A program made the translations under genes and the position numbers. A stretch of DNA of 64,000 nucleotides from Campylobacter concisus ATCC 51562 (lineage in GTDB: Bacteria; Campylobacterota; Campylobacteria; Campylobacterales; Campylobacteraceae): positions 1 to 64,000 of the forward strand of contig NZ_ANNI01000007.1 in NCBI RefSeq assembly GCF_000466745.1. The letters run 5' to 3'. Below the pieces are notes generated by a model. The model was not told the origin of the DNA, ran no database searches, and worked only from the letters and a program-made list of their open reading frames with translations. Shown here piece by piece: positions 36,357-46,455 of this stretch (position 1 is its first letter; every line of letters begins with the position of its first letter).

Positions 36357-38980
36357 TATTTTTCTCCAAGAGCTTCTAGCTCTTCGCATACTTTTTTAAA
36401 TTTAGCCTCAGCGCTTTGCAAAGCCTCTTTGTTTGTCTCTATAACTTCTTTTGGTGCGTTTGCTACGAAATTTTGGTTATTTAGCATACCTGAAAGCTTA
36501 GCTATCTCTTTTTCAAGCTTTGTCTTTTGAGACTTGAGCCTTGTGATGATACCGCTCATATCAAGCCCTTCAAGCGGGACAAATGCCTCTAAATTTTCGC
36601 TCACATCTCTGATAGAATTTTCTATTTTCTCATCTACAAAGCCGATCTCCTCGCATTTTGCAAGCAGTTTGATATACTCTTTGACCTCGTCAAGATCTAT
36701 TTTTTCATTAAATTTAACAAAGGATTTTGCGATCTTTGAGTTGCCAAGATCTATGGTCGCTTTTGCACGGCGAATAGCCACGATCGCTTCGATAACTAGC
36801 TCAAATTTCTTCTCAACGTCTAAATTTCGCTCTTTTACCTCTGGGTAGCTCATCACCATTATTGACTTTGCGTTTTCAAGCTGTGTGCCGCTAAGCTCCT
36901 GAAATAGATACTCTGAGAGAAACGGCATGAAAGGATTTAGCAGCTTCATCGCCTCTTTAAATATACTTCCAAGCTCTTTTACACTCGCTTTATCAGCCTT
37001 GCTAAGCTCGATACCCCAGTCGCAAAACTCATCCCAAAGGAATTTATAAAGTGTGTTTGCAGCGTCATTGAAGCGGTAGGCGTCGATGTTTTCGCGCACC
37101 TCTCTTACACACTCGTTAAAGCGGCTATTCATATAAATTCCAAGCTTTGTTTGAAGCTTGATATCCTCTAAATTTGCAAATTTGCTCTCATTTAGCATGA
37201 GGTATTTGCTCGCGTTATAAAGCTTGTTTGTAAAATTTCTTACCTGCTTCATCTTGGCGTCACTTAGCTTGATGTCGCGTCCTTGAACAGCTAGAAGCGT
37301 TAGCGTAAAGCGCAAAATATCAGCACTATACTCATTTATGCTATCAAGCGGATCGATGACGTTGCCAAGGCTTTTACTCATCTTTCTACCAAACTCATCT
37401 TTTACAAGCGCGTGCAGATAGATATCGTCAAATGGTAGCTTGCCAAGAGCATTTTCGCCCTGAAACATCATCCTAGCAACCCAGAAAAATAATATATCAA
37501 AGCCAGTTATAAGAAGGTTGTTTGGATAAAACTCAGCCAAATCGCCTTCAAACCATTTTTCATTTTTTAGCTCATTTTCATTTCCCCAACCAAGCGTGCT
37601 AAATGGCCAAAGACCAGAGCTAAACCATGTATCTAGCACGTCTGGATCTTGGTGAAAATTTTTACTTTTACACTTTTTGCACTCGCATGGCTCTCCCTCA
37701 TCAGCCCACATATGACCGCAATCATCGCAGTAAAATACTGGAATTTGATGTCCCCACCAAAGCTGGCGTGAGATACACCAGTCCCTTAGCTCTCTCATCC
37801 ACGCGTTAAAGCTGTTTATCCAGTGCGGCGGATAAAATTTAGCAAGGCCCTCTGAGACCTTTTGTATCGCTTCGTCTGCGATCTCTTTTTTGACAAACCA
37901 CTGCTTTGAGATGTATGGCTCGACGACATTTTTGCAGCGGTAGCAGTAGCCTACCTGGTTTTCGTAGTCTTCTATCTTTTCAACATTGCCAAGTTTTTCA
38001 AGCTCGGCCACGACGATATCTCTAGCCTCAAGCCTCTCAAGTCCTGCAAATTTATCGCACTTGTCGTTTAAGATGCCCTTTTCATCAAAGATAGTAATAA
38101 ACTCAAGGTCGTGCCTTTTGCCAACTTCGTAGTCGTTTTGATCGTGCGCAGGAGTGACCTTAACAAGGCCTGTTCCAAACTCCATATCGACGTGCTCGTC
38201 TGCGATGATCTCGATCTCTCTATTTATGATAGGTAGCACCACCTTTTTTCCGATTAAATTTTTATAGCGCTCGTCGTTTGGATTTACCATTACGGCAGTG
38301 TCGCCAAAGTAGGTTTCTGGACGAGTTGTTGCAACAACAACAAATTCACTTGGCTTGTCTGCAAAATAATATCTCAAATGATAAAGCTTGCCTTTATTCT
38401 CTTTGTGCTCGACCTCGATGTCAGAAAGCGCCCCATCATGCGTACACCAGTTTATCATATAGTTTTTCTGAACGATCAGTCCTTTGTCGTATAAATTTAC
38501 AAAGGCTTTTTTTACAGCTTTTCTTAAGCCCTCATCCATAGTAAATCTCTGGCGAGACCAAGCTGGAGTGATACCAAGCTTTCGCATCTGATGGACGATC
38601 ATGCCGCCACTTTTCTCTTTCCACTCCCACACTTTTTCTACAAATTTCTCGCGTCCAAGCTCCTCTTTTTTGATCCCTTGGGCTAAAAGCTGTTTTTCAA
38701 CGACGTTTTGAGTGGCGATACCAGCGTGGTCAAGTCCTGGCTGCCAAAGCGTCTTGTAGCCGTCCATCCTCTTGTAGCGCGTCATGATATCTTGGAGTGT
38801 AAAGGTTAGGGCGTGTCCGATGTGAAGCGAGCCAGTCACGTTTGGAGGTGGCATCATAATGCAAAATTTACGTCCATCTTTTTGGATATCTTTGTTCGCG
38901 TCTATCTCGAAGTATCCGCGTTCTTCCCAAATTTTATAAAATTTATCTTCTATCTCTTTTGCATTGTAAAATTCTGCCAC
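36356..38980 (-). CDS. valS: Valyl-tRNA synthetase
   Basis: Class Ia synthetase, 874 aa. The HIGH motif is in [15 protein letters not shown] near residue 45, the CP1 editing domain lies at about 190-330, a zinc-type Cys cluster (CDDCGHMW and CECKKCKS) sits near 430, KMSKS is in [14 protein letters not shown] near 530, and a C-terminal coiled coil ([15 protein letters not shown]) closes the protein. It heads the valS-metN-metI run. Confidence 0.97.
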   Translation of the reverse strand: MAEFYNAKEIEDKFYKIWEERGYFEIDANKDIQKDGRKFCIMMPPPNVTGSLHIGHALTFTLQDIMTRYKRMDGYKTLWQPGLDHAGIATQNVVEKQLLAQGIKKEELGREKFVEKVWEWKEKSGGMIVHQMRKLGITPAWSRQRFTMDEGLRKAVKKAFVNLYDKGLIVQKNYMINWCTHDGALSDIEVEHKENKGKLYHLRYYFADKPSEFVVVATTRPETYFGDTAVMVNPNDERYKNLIGKKVVLPIINREIEIIADEHVDMEFGTGLVKVTPAHDQNDYEVGKRHDLEFITIFDEKGILNDKCDKFAGLERLEARDIVVAELEKLGNVEKIEDYENQVGYCYRCKNVVEPYISKQWFVKKEIADEAIQKVSEGLAKFYPPHWINSFNAWMRELRDWCISRQLWWGHQIPVFYCDDCGHMWADEGEPCECKKCKSKNFHQDPDVLDTWFSSGLWPFSTLGWGNENELKNEKWFEGDLAEFYPNNLLITGFDILFFWVARMMFQGENALGKLPFDDIYLHALVKDEFGRKMSKSLGNVIDPLDSINEYSADILRFTLTLLAVQGRDIKLSDAKMKQVRNFTNKLYNASKYLMLNESKFANLEDIKLQTKLGIYMNSRFNECVREVRENIDAYRFNDAANTLYKFLWDEFCDWGIELSKADKASVKELGSIFKEAMKLLNPFMPFLSEYLFQELSGTQLENAKSIMVMSYPEVKERNLDVEKKFELVIEAIVAIRRAKATIDLGNSKIAKSFVKFNEKIDLDEVKEYIKLLAKCEEIGFVDEKIENSIRDVSENLEAFVPLEGLDMSGIITRLKSQKTKLEKEIAKLSGMLNNQNFVANAPKEVIETNKEALQSAEAKFKKVCEELEALGEK

Positions 38981-39066
38981 TTTTGTGTCCTCTTTCGTTT
39001 AAAAAATGCTTAATGTTATCTAAAATTTGTTTAAAAAAATCTTTGCAAAAGTTGGGAAATATGGGC

Positions 39067-39088
39067 TTGGGGCGGTTAAACGCCCCAA
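39067..39088 (-). terminator. Hairpin after the alpha-2-macroglobulin gene
   Basis: TTGGGGCG and CGCCCCAA form a perfect 8-bp GC-rich stem with a 6-nt loop, 11 nt downstream of the stop codon on the minus strand. No U-tract follows, so it may end transcription weakly or protect the 3' end. Confidence 0.5.
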
Positions 39089-39099
39089 AGTTTAAATAG

Positions 39100-42000
39100 C
39101 TATTTTACGGTAAAGCTTCTTTGAGCTAAGTCGTAGTCGTTTTGTCTTTCGTTATACATATTTTCAGTTGTGACCGCACCAAGCGAGCATTTGCCGCTAA
39201 GTCTTACACGATAAGGTGTGTAAAGCACAGCCTCTCTCTTATCACTATCTAATGTATAAAAACTTAAAACGCGATCATCTTTTATGCTCTGATATTCAAG
39301 CTCAATACTATCTTTAAAACTCTTATTAAAACCACTTAAATTTTCATTTATCGGCTCAAAGCAGCTACTTACGACCTCGTTTATAACGCCATTTCTGACC
39401 ATTGTTTTTGAGTTTATTACTACTTTTGAGTAGATGACGTCATTTACTTTTAAGCTGTCAAGACCTAGCTCTTTGCCCTTTTCATCCACGAATGTTCGGT
39501 AGATGTCAAGCTCTTTTGGCTCTATTTTGTGCTTGATCTCAAGTGGCACGTAAGCGTAGCTTAAAATAGTGGCATATAGCTTGTTTTTGCCAAGTGGTGT
39601 AATAGTGAAATTTCCATCTTTTGTTGTAAAAGATACGCTTAAAAGGCCGTCAAATTCTTTACTTGAACCGTTGTAGGAAAGCTTAAATTTATTGTTTTTC
39701 TCGCCACTATCTTTGCCAAAGTAAGCATTTAGTGCCCTAAGGGTAAATGCACGCTCCTGTGTTGAGCTTAGCTCATTTAAATTTGTGATCAAGAAATTTG
39801 CAAGATCATCTGAGTAGTCGTTTTTCTCAAAATATTTTGCATGCAGATATAGAATAAACGCATTATCTCTCATCTTTGAGCCAAAGCTAGAATAATCCTT
39901 GCTGTAATCAGCCGCTTGAGCTTTTTTAATATCTTTTAGTGCTACTTTTGCTTCGTCATTTAGTCCGCTTAGTTTCAAAGCTGCTGCCATTAAATATTTA
40001 TTAAGCGCGGTTGTATTGTAGGCTTTGTCATCGTAAATTTTATTTAGTAGCGACTTGTCAACCATATTTGCACGAGCACTTACATATAGAGAGTAGAGCG
40101 CTTCAAGATCGCTATTTACATATTTTGCCATTGAATTTACAGCACTTTGTTTTACTCTTTTGCCTATATCATATCCAGCCTCTTCAAGATCCAACAATAC
40201 ATCAGTTGTAAAGATGTTTGCAAATGCATTTGTATAGCCTAGATCACTCCAGTAACCAAAGCTACCATCTGGCTTTTGCATCTTGATAAGCTCACTCATA
40301 CCGTGAGTGATAAACCTCTTTTGATCATTTTTTTCAAGCTCATCTTTTGGCTTTAAATTTAAAAGCGCGAGCAGTCTTGAGCTCCTTTGCTCAGCACATC
40401 CATAAGGATACTCGACTAAATTTTTAGAAGCTGCCAAAAGCACACTTGAGACAGAGCTTGACGCATCTATACTAACATTATGAAAGCCTTTTGGAAGTGA
40501 GATCATGCTCTCTTTGTCAAAGACACTACTTTTTGCGTAGGTGCTTATTGTGTAAGGGTTGACAACGTCAAGTAAGCTTTGGACAGTTTTTGAGCTATTT
40601 TTGTCACTTATAGTCACGTTATACTCGGCCGCACCAGCCTCAAGAGCTGAAATTTTAAACGTAAAGGCTTTATTTTCAAGTGGCTTTAAATTTGCATTTT
40701 CTTTTGTCTTGATGCTTAAATTTTTACTGCTAGCCACTTTTATGGTTAAATTTTTATCCTCATTTGTCGTATTTATGAGCCTTAAATTTGCATTTAGCTC
40801 ATCGCCTTTTAAGAGATAAACTACGACACTTGGCTTTATGATGACTTCATCTTTTATGAGAATTTCGCTACTTACTGCGTTCATACCGCTTTCATTATTT
40901 GCCACAACGTCCACTCTGACAGCCGAGTTAAAACCATTTGGTGTTTTAAACTCGTATGAAATTTCACCCTTGTCGTCTGCTTGAAGGCTTATCAAATTTG
41001 CAAAAGTTTTTACATTTTTACTATCGACCGGGCTTGCATGTTTTGCCATCTTGGCCTCCATGGCCATCGCCGTCATGTCACCACCAAAATTTAGTATTTT
41101 ACCTTCGACCTTGTAATTTGTGAGCCTATTATAAATGTCGTAGTCAAATACACCGTCTGGTAAAATTTTGTCAAAAAATTTAAGTGGATCGGCTGGTTTT
41201 TGTGAGGTTATATCAAGTACGCCAACATCTGTGATAAATAAATTTACATATGCTTTTGGCTTTGTTTTTAGTGAAATTTTGATGTTTTCATCGCTTTTTG
41301 CGACTTTTGGCGCATCAAGACTAAGGTCAATCTTTCTTGAAGACTTATCGCCATTTGCATAGACTTTGCCATATGTTCTAAACGGAGTTAATCCAGCATC
41401 AGTCATGCGGTAGATGTTTGCACTTACATAAAGACCACTAAAGTCAAAGTCGAGCTTAAATTTAACATTTGCTGAATTATTTTTGATCTTAACCACCTTG
41501 TAGGCCTTGACACCTGCATCCTCAAGCGTGACAAGAGCGATACCTTCTTTTATGGCAGAACTGATGTCCGCACTTAGCTCATCGCCTCTTTTATAAACGC
41601 TTTTGTTTAGCTTGATCTGAGACTTGCTAAGCTCTTTTGTAGGTGCAAGAGTTGAATAGTTATATCCGCTAACATCGATATCAAGGCTCGTACTTGCTCC
41701 ACTTACTAAATTTGTCGCAGTGATCACATACGAACCGCTTTGTGTAAATTTATACCCAAACTCACCGCTACTTTTATAAAAACTATCAATATCTTCTAGT
41801 GTTCGTATCCATTTTATATAGCCATTTGCATCCCTTTGGTACTGCCATGAAACACGTTTTACATCAAATTTTAAATTTGACTTTACAGCCTTTTGGCTTG
41901 ACATCTCAAGTACGACCGTTCTTAGTTTTACATCCTCGTTTGGCTCAGCAAAAGTCGTACTAGCGGCTATTCCGACCATATCTTTATATGGATAAAGTGT

Positions 42001-44220
42001 AAAGCTTTTTGCCTCGCTTACGTTCTTACCATCGTCATTTACGTTGAAATTTATAACACCTCTTATGATAGAAGGTGCGTTTTTAGTACTAAAACTAAGA
42101 TCTATAATATGGCTTGATTTGCCATCTTTTGAAAGTGCAAAATCACTAACATAGCCTGGATATGAGCTTGCTTTTATCGTATCGTTTTTAAATTTATACT
42201 CTTTGTATTCACTATTTTTGTATTCATCATCAAAAAAGTCTACTTGTAAATTTCCATCAAGCTCGCTAGCCGCACCGCCAAAAAGGTAGTTGCTTATTAG
42301 ATTTGCCCTTAAAAGATCGTTTTTGAAAAATTTTTCCGACTCAAGGACAATTTCATTTTTAATCCTATTTGGCACAAAGCTCTCGACATAAAATGGTACG
42401 CTTGATATCACTTTGCTAGCGTAAATAACTTGCATGTTAAATCTACCGCTTAGATCACTTAATATCTCTTTTTCGAAATTTATCATGCCAGCATCATTTG
42501 TATTTTGTGAAATTTCACTACTGCTTTTGCCTTGTGGGTCTATAAATTTAATCTTAACTGGCATATTTTTAAGCGGTTTAAAATCTCTATCTCTTAGATA
42601 AATTGCCCCTTGCAAGCTCTCATTTGGCCTTATAATGTTTGACGCAAAATGCGTATAGACATCGATGGTATCACTTGGATTTTGGCTTATAAATTGAGCA
42701 TCATTTAGTGCTTCATTTTCTTGTATGATGAGGAAATTTTGCTCTTTGCCAAGCGAAACCACGACAGATGATGCGATTTTGTGTATATCTTTTTTATTAA
42801 ATTTAAATACACCCTCATCATTTGTAGCACCAATAGCTATTTCCTCGTTTTTTACACCGTAAATTTTAACATTTGCATTTGGCAGCATTGTATTTTCGCC
42901 AAGGCGATTTGCAAAGACAAAAATTTCATCCTTGCCAAGCTTGACGTTTACGGCAATGTCGCTTAAGTAAACCACTTTTGAGACGCTCTTGTTTTTGCCG
43001 TAGTTTAAATTTATCTTATATACGCCGTCTCCTGCACCTGCAAAGTCAAGTTTTATCTTGTTAAGCGCGATCTCATTTAAAGCACCATCAAGCTTATAGC
43101 TCTTTTGTGCTACTTGAGTACTAAAGCTACTTAGATTTTCGCTATCGTAGTTAAAATTTAAAAAAAATCTAAAATTTTGTTCAGCAAGCCTTTCCACACT
43201 TACATTTAGCTCAGCTAAATTTGCACTTCTGATACCGATCTCACCGACGCTTGAGATATATGGCTCATTATTTATAAAATTTGCAAATGGAGTGAAATTG
43301 CCAGCTACTACTTCATAGCTACTTTCTTCTCTTACTACATTTCTATCATCGCCAAAGCCTGGCTTAATGGTGATTTCATAACTATTTTGTGGCTTAAAAT
43401 CGTCACTTGTAATATCAATGTAGTAATAATATTCGCTAAGCTCTGAGTTTTCTTCATAGTTGTCACTATATTTGACGTCACTAATGCTAAAGTTTTTTAC
43501 ACCTTTAATGTTTATAAATTTCTTTAAGTTAATGTCGTCATCAAGCCAATTTTTTAGATAAATTCTGAAGCCCAAGATGCCATTATCAAGGCTCACTGGA
43601 TAAATTTCTGGTATCTCAAGACTCTTTGCATTATCATTTATATTTACGCTTTCTTCACTTATTTCATCAGCAAAATTTACTATCGTTTCACCTGAAAGCG
43701 TTGCGCCAAATTTGCTCTCAAATTTTTCACCAAAATCAAAAACTGGATTGCTTAAATTTTTATCAAGATTAAGCTCAAAGCTATTGTTAGAAAGCTCAAT
43801 CGCTTTAAATTTTGCATCTTTTACAGCAATATTTTTGATAGCTTCAATATTTACTTCATCATTAAATTTAACTATATATTTGCTATCGCTTATTTTTTCT
43901 ATCTTTGTTAGCTCAAATTCTTTCGTGGCAAAACTAGCAGTGCTTCCGTTTTCAAGCTTGCAGCTATAATCCAAACCAGCGTGCATATCTTTTGTAAAAA
44001 GTAGCAAGCTTTGATCCCTAAATTTTACTATGCCATTTAGTGCCGGCTGGCATGAGATGATCTTTTTATCGCTTAGTGTTCCAATAAGATTTTTGCTTAC
44101 TTTATCTTCTAGTCCAAATTCTACACTTAGGGGCGATTTTATCTCAGCAGTACCATTTAGGCTAAAAGCATATAAATTTACCACCCCCAGGAGTGCCATA
44201 AGTGCTACTTTTTGACGCAT
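39100..44220 (-). CDS. Bacterial alpha-2-macroglobulin family protein with thioester
   Basis: Large periplasmic protease trap, 1706 aa, of the type encoded with PBP1C (YfhM/ECAM in E. coli). An N-terminal signal peptide ends around LYAF. MG1-type immunoglobulin-like domains fill residues about 30-900, with the bait region expected near 950-1000. The thioester motif YGCAEQ has Cys1275 and Gln1278, followed by the alpha-helical TED repeats (1250-1540) and a receptor-binding-like beta domain. The intact CxEQ means covalent trapping should work. Unlike ECAM there is no lipobox cysteine. The pbpC gene lies immediately upstream (1-nt gap), supporting a joint role in guarding and repairing the cell wall when proteases enter the periplasm. 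Confidence 0.93.
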   Translation of the reverse strand: MRQKVALMALLGVVNLYAFSLNGTAEIKSPLSVEFGLEDKVSKNLIGTLSDKKIISCQPALNGIVKFRDQSLLLFTKDMHAGLDYSCKLENGSTASFATKEFELTKIEKISDSKYIVKFNDEVNIEAIKNIAVKDAKFKAIELSNNSFELNLDKNLSNPVFDFGEKFESKFGATLSGETIVNFADEISEESVNINDNAKSLEIPEIYPVSLDNGILGFRIYLKNWLDDDINLKKFINIKGVKNFSISDVKYSDNYEENSELSEYYYYIDITSDDFKPQNSYEITIKPGFGDDRNVVREESSYEVVAGNFTPFANFINNEPYISSVGEIGIRSANLAELNVSVERLAEQNFRFFLNFNYDSENLSSFSTQVAQKSYKLDGALNEIALNKIKLDFAGAGDGVYKINLNYGKNKSVSKVVYLSDIAVNVKLGKDEIFVFANRLGENTMLPNANVKIYGVKNEEIAIGATNDEGVFKFNKKDIHKIASSVVVSLGKEQNFLIIQENEALNDAQFISQNPSDTIDVYTHFASNIIRPNESLQGAIYLRDRDFKPLKNMPVKIKFIDPQGKSSSEISQNTNDAGMINFEKEILSDLSGRFNMQVIYASKVISSVPFYVESFVPNRIKNEIVLESEKFFKNDLLRANLISNYLFGGAASELDGNLQVDFFDDEYKNSEYKEYKFKNDTIKASSYPGYVSDFALSKDGKSSHIIDLSFSTKNAPSIIRGVINFNVNDDGKNVSEAKSFTLYPYKDMVGIAASTTFAEPNEDVKLRTVVLEMSSQKAVKSNLKFDVKRVSWQYQRDANGYIKWIRTLEDIDSFYKSSGEFGYKFTQSGSYVITATNLVSGASTSLDIDVSGYNYSTLAPTKELSKSQIKLNKSVYKRGDELSADISSAIKEGIALVTLEDAGVKAYKVVKIKNNSANVKFKLDFDFSGLYVSANIYRMTDAGLTPFRTYGKVYANGDKSSRKIDLSLDAPKVAKSDENIKISLKTKPKAYVNLFITDVGVLDITSQKPADPLKFFDKILPDGVFDYDIYNRLTNYKVEGKILNFGGDMTAMAMEAKMAKHASPVDSKNVKTFANLISLQADDKGEISYEFKTPNGFNSAVRVDVVANNESGMNAVSSEILIKDEVIIKPSVVVYLLKGDELNANLRLINTTNEDKNLTIKVASSKNLSIKTKENANLKPLENKAFTFKISALEAGAAEYNVTISDKNSSKTVQSLLDVVNPYTISTYAKSSVFDKESMISLPKGFHNVSIDASSSVSSVLLAASKNLVEYPYGCAEQRSSRLLALLNLKPKDELEKNDQKRFITHGMSELIKMQKPDGSFGYWSDLGYTNAFANIFTTDVLLDLEEAGYDIGKRVKQSAVNSMAKYVNSDLEALYSLYVSARANMVDKSLLNKIYDDKAYNTTALNKYLMAAALKLSGLNDEAKVALKDIKKAQAADYSKDYSSFGSKMRDNAFILYLHAKYFEKNDYSDDLANFLITNLNELSSTQERAFTLRALNAYFGKDSGEKNNKFKLSYNGSSKEFDGLLSVSFTTKDGNFTITPLGKNKLYATILSYAYVPLEIKHKIEPKELDIYRTFVDEKGKELGLDSLKVNDVIYSKVVINSKTMVRNGVINEVVSSCFEPINENLSGFNKSFKDSIELEYQSIKDDRVLSFYTLDSDKREAVLYTPYRVRLSGKCSLGAVTTENMYNERQNDYDLAQRSFTVK

Positions 44221-44221
44221 G

Positions 44222-46390
44222 TTATCTCCTTAGTTTTATTGTTATTTCACTTTGATTTGAATTCTCATCAAGACACTTTAGACTATGCTCGCCAAGAGTC
44301 ATATCAAGCTTTTTCTCACTTGCATTCTCTATCTTTGTAAAATTTAAATCATCTATTTTTAGGTAAATTTCATCACCTAAGAACGCGTAGCATTTTACCA
44401 TAACTTGGGTAATATTTTCATCTGTCACTATCTCTTCTTTGTCATAAGGATAGGCAAAAACTGGCTTTTTATCTTTAAAAATTTCAGCACAAGGACTTTT
44501 TTGTATCTCATCTTTATCCAAAAGCTCATTTTTAACCAAAAAATCAAGCTCTTCGCCCCTTAAACTTTCGCATTTATCCTTTAAATCTATACCCTTTATC
44601 CTATCATCAAGTGCCGTTTTTTTGCACGTTTCATAGCTAAAAGCATCAAGGCAGGTTGGTAGCTTTTCTATGCCATCTGGCTCACTCATAAATCTTAACT
44701 TCTCTTTTTGAGCAATTATCTTAAACATATCAAAAAGGCTCTTTGATACGTCATTTAGTCCTGTTAATTTATCAGTTTTACTGGCATTAAAATTTCCAAT
44801 CCAAATAGCAATTGTGTAATTTTCATCAACGCCTATGGCGTAAAGATCACGTGAGTTTGCGCTTGTGCCAGTTTTAAAAGCGATCTTTGGCGTATTTTGG
44901 GCGTACTGCCAAACATTTTTTAGATACGATCTTGAGGCTTCGCTTAGCATTTTAGCGGTTAAATAGGCACTTTGAGGCGAGATGAGAGTTGCATTTTTCT
45001 CTTCATTTTTGTAATTTTTGCCAGCAAACTCAAGTGGCCTATAAATGCCGTCGTTTGCATAAATAGTATAAAGATGAGCAAGATCAAGCAGGCTCATTTC
45101 AGCACTTCCAAGCGTTATAGAAGCTCCATAATACTCTTTATCTTCATCTACTAAATTTACCTTTTCAAGTAGTTCGTAAAGCGAATTGTCTTTTAGCTTT
45201 AAGTTTAAATTTATAACTGGGATATTTAGACTAAAATTTAGAGCATCTTTCGCACTTACGATACCTAAAAAATCATTACTAAAATTCTTTGGAGCATACT
45301 CTTTTATATAAATTTGCGTGTCTATTAACTGCGAATTTGGCGTTATAAGCCCGCTATCAAGCGCAAGTGAGTAGATAAAAGGCTTTAATGTGCTGCCAGT
45401 ATTTCGCTTCATATTTAGAGCTGAGTTTTTGCCATCACGTGCGTGCTCATCGTGTGAGCCGATAAAGGCAACAACGCTCATTTTTTTATTATCAATGACT
45501 ACCGCAGCGGCATTGTTTGCATTTTTAGCCTTTAGCGAAAACATCGCGTCTTTTAAAATTTTAAGCATATCTTTTTGTAAATTTAGATCCAGGTTTGCCT
45601 TTGAAATTTGGTTTTTAAAAGCGACATTTGCATAATCTTCCGCGGTTACGATAGCTTTTGCTCTTACATTTTTAAATGGCTCAGCCTGCGCTCTTTTAAA
45701 GGCGCTAAGATCGATTAAATTTGCCTTGTAAAGCATCTTTATGACCCTGTTTTTTAAGGCATTTATGTTTGAAACGCGGTCTAGTCTATTTTTATTTGGA
45801 TTTTTAGGGATCGTGCTTAAAAGTGCGGCCTGAGCGTAGCTTAGCTCATTTAGCTCCTTGCCAAAGTAAAAGAAACTTGCCGCCTTTGCACCCTCGATGT
45901 TACCGCCATATGGGGCTAAATTTAGATAAAAATTTAAAATTTCATCCTTGCTAAAGTGAAGCTCAAGCTGAAATGCTCTAAAAATTTCTTTTATCTTGTT
46001 TTTATAGCTTCGATCACTTGGCTCAAGCATCCTAGCTACTTGCATCGTGATAGTGCTAGCCCCTATGCGGTTGTCGCTTCTTAGGTTGTGAAAAAATGCT
46101 CTAAAAATGGAGGCAAAATTTACGCCAAAATGGTAATAAAAGTATCTATCCTCAAATAGCACAACGCATTGTTTTAGCGAGTTTGGGAAGCTTTGCTCGT
46201 GAAATCTCCAAATTCCATCGCTACTAAGCTTCATATTTATGATCTCGCCATTTTTATCAAGTAAAATTTTGGCTTCGTCTTTTTTAAGCGCGTCTAAATT
46301 TAGTGGATAAATTTGATCAAGTATCAAAAAAATAGCGACCACTAAAGCCAAAAATAGGGCAAGGAATTTTAGAAATTTAAACTTTTTCAT
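44222..46390 (-). CDS. pbpC: Penicillin-binding protein 1C
   Basis: Bifunctional class A PBP, 722 aa. One membrane anchor spans residues 8-27. The GT51 transglycosylase has catalytic Glu80 (FEDRYFYYHFGVN) and GASTITMQVARML. The transpeptidase has SxxK at Ser333-Lys336 (NTGSTLKPFIYS), SLN at 387-389 and KTGTS at 506-510. A C-terminal BiPBP_C beta domain (about 650-722) is typical of PBP1C. It is coupled to the alpha-2-macroglobulin gene. It diverges from the helicase gene across 65 nt. Confidence 0.95.
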   Translation of the reverse strand: MKKFKFLKFLALFLALVVAIFLILDQIYPLNLDALKKDEAKILLDKNGEIINMKLSSDGIWRFHEQSFPNSLKQCVVLFEDRYFYYHFGVNFASIFRAFFHNLRSDNRIGASTITMQVARMLEPSDRSYKNKIKEIFRAFQLELHFSKDEILNFYLNLAPYGGNIEGAKAASFFYFGKELNELSYAQAALLSTIPKNPNKNRLDRVSNINALKNRVIKMLYKANLIDLSAFKRAQAEPFKNVRAKAIVTAEDYANVAFKNQISKANLDLNLQKDMLKILKDAMFSLKAKNANNAAAVVIDNKKMSVVAFIGSHDEHARDGKNSALNMKRNTGSTLKPFIYSLALDSGLITPNSQLIDTQIYIKEYAPKNFSNDFLGIVSAKDALNFSLNIPVINLNLKLKDNSLYELLEKVNLVDEDKEYYGASITLGSAEMSLLDLAHLYTIYANDGIYRPLEFAGKNYKNEEKNATLISPQSAYLTAKMLSEASRSYLKNVWQYAQNTPKIAFKTGTSANSRDLYAIGVDENYTIAIWIGNFNASKTDKLTGLNDVSKSLFDMFKIIAQKEKLRFMSEPDGIEKLPTCLDAFSYETCKKTALDDRIKGIDLKDKCESLRGEELDFLVKNELLDKDEIQKSPCAEIFKDKKPVFAYPYDKEEIVTDENITQVMVKCYAFLGDEIYLKIDDLNFTKIENASEKKLDMTLGEHSLKCLDENSNQSEITIKLRR

Positions 46391-46455
46391 CCGCGTGATT
46401 ATAGCTGTTAAAGTTTAAGTAGCTATAATTAGCCCTTTTTAAAAAAGAGGAAACA

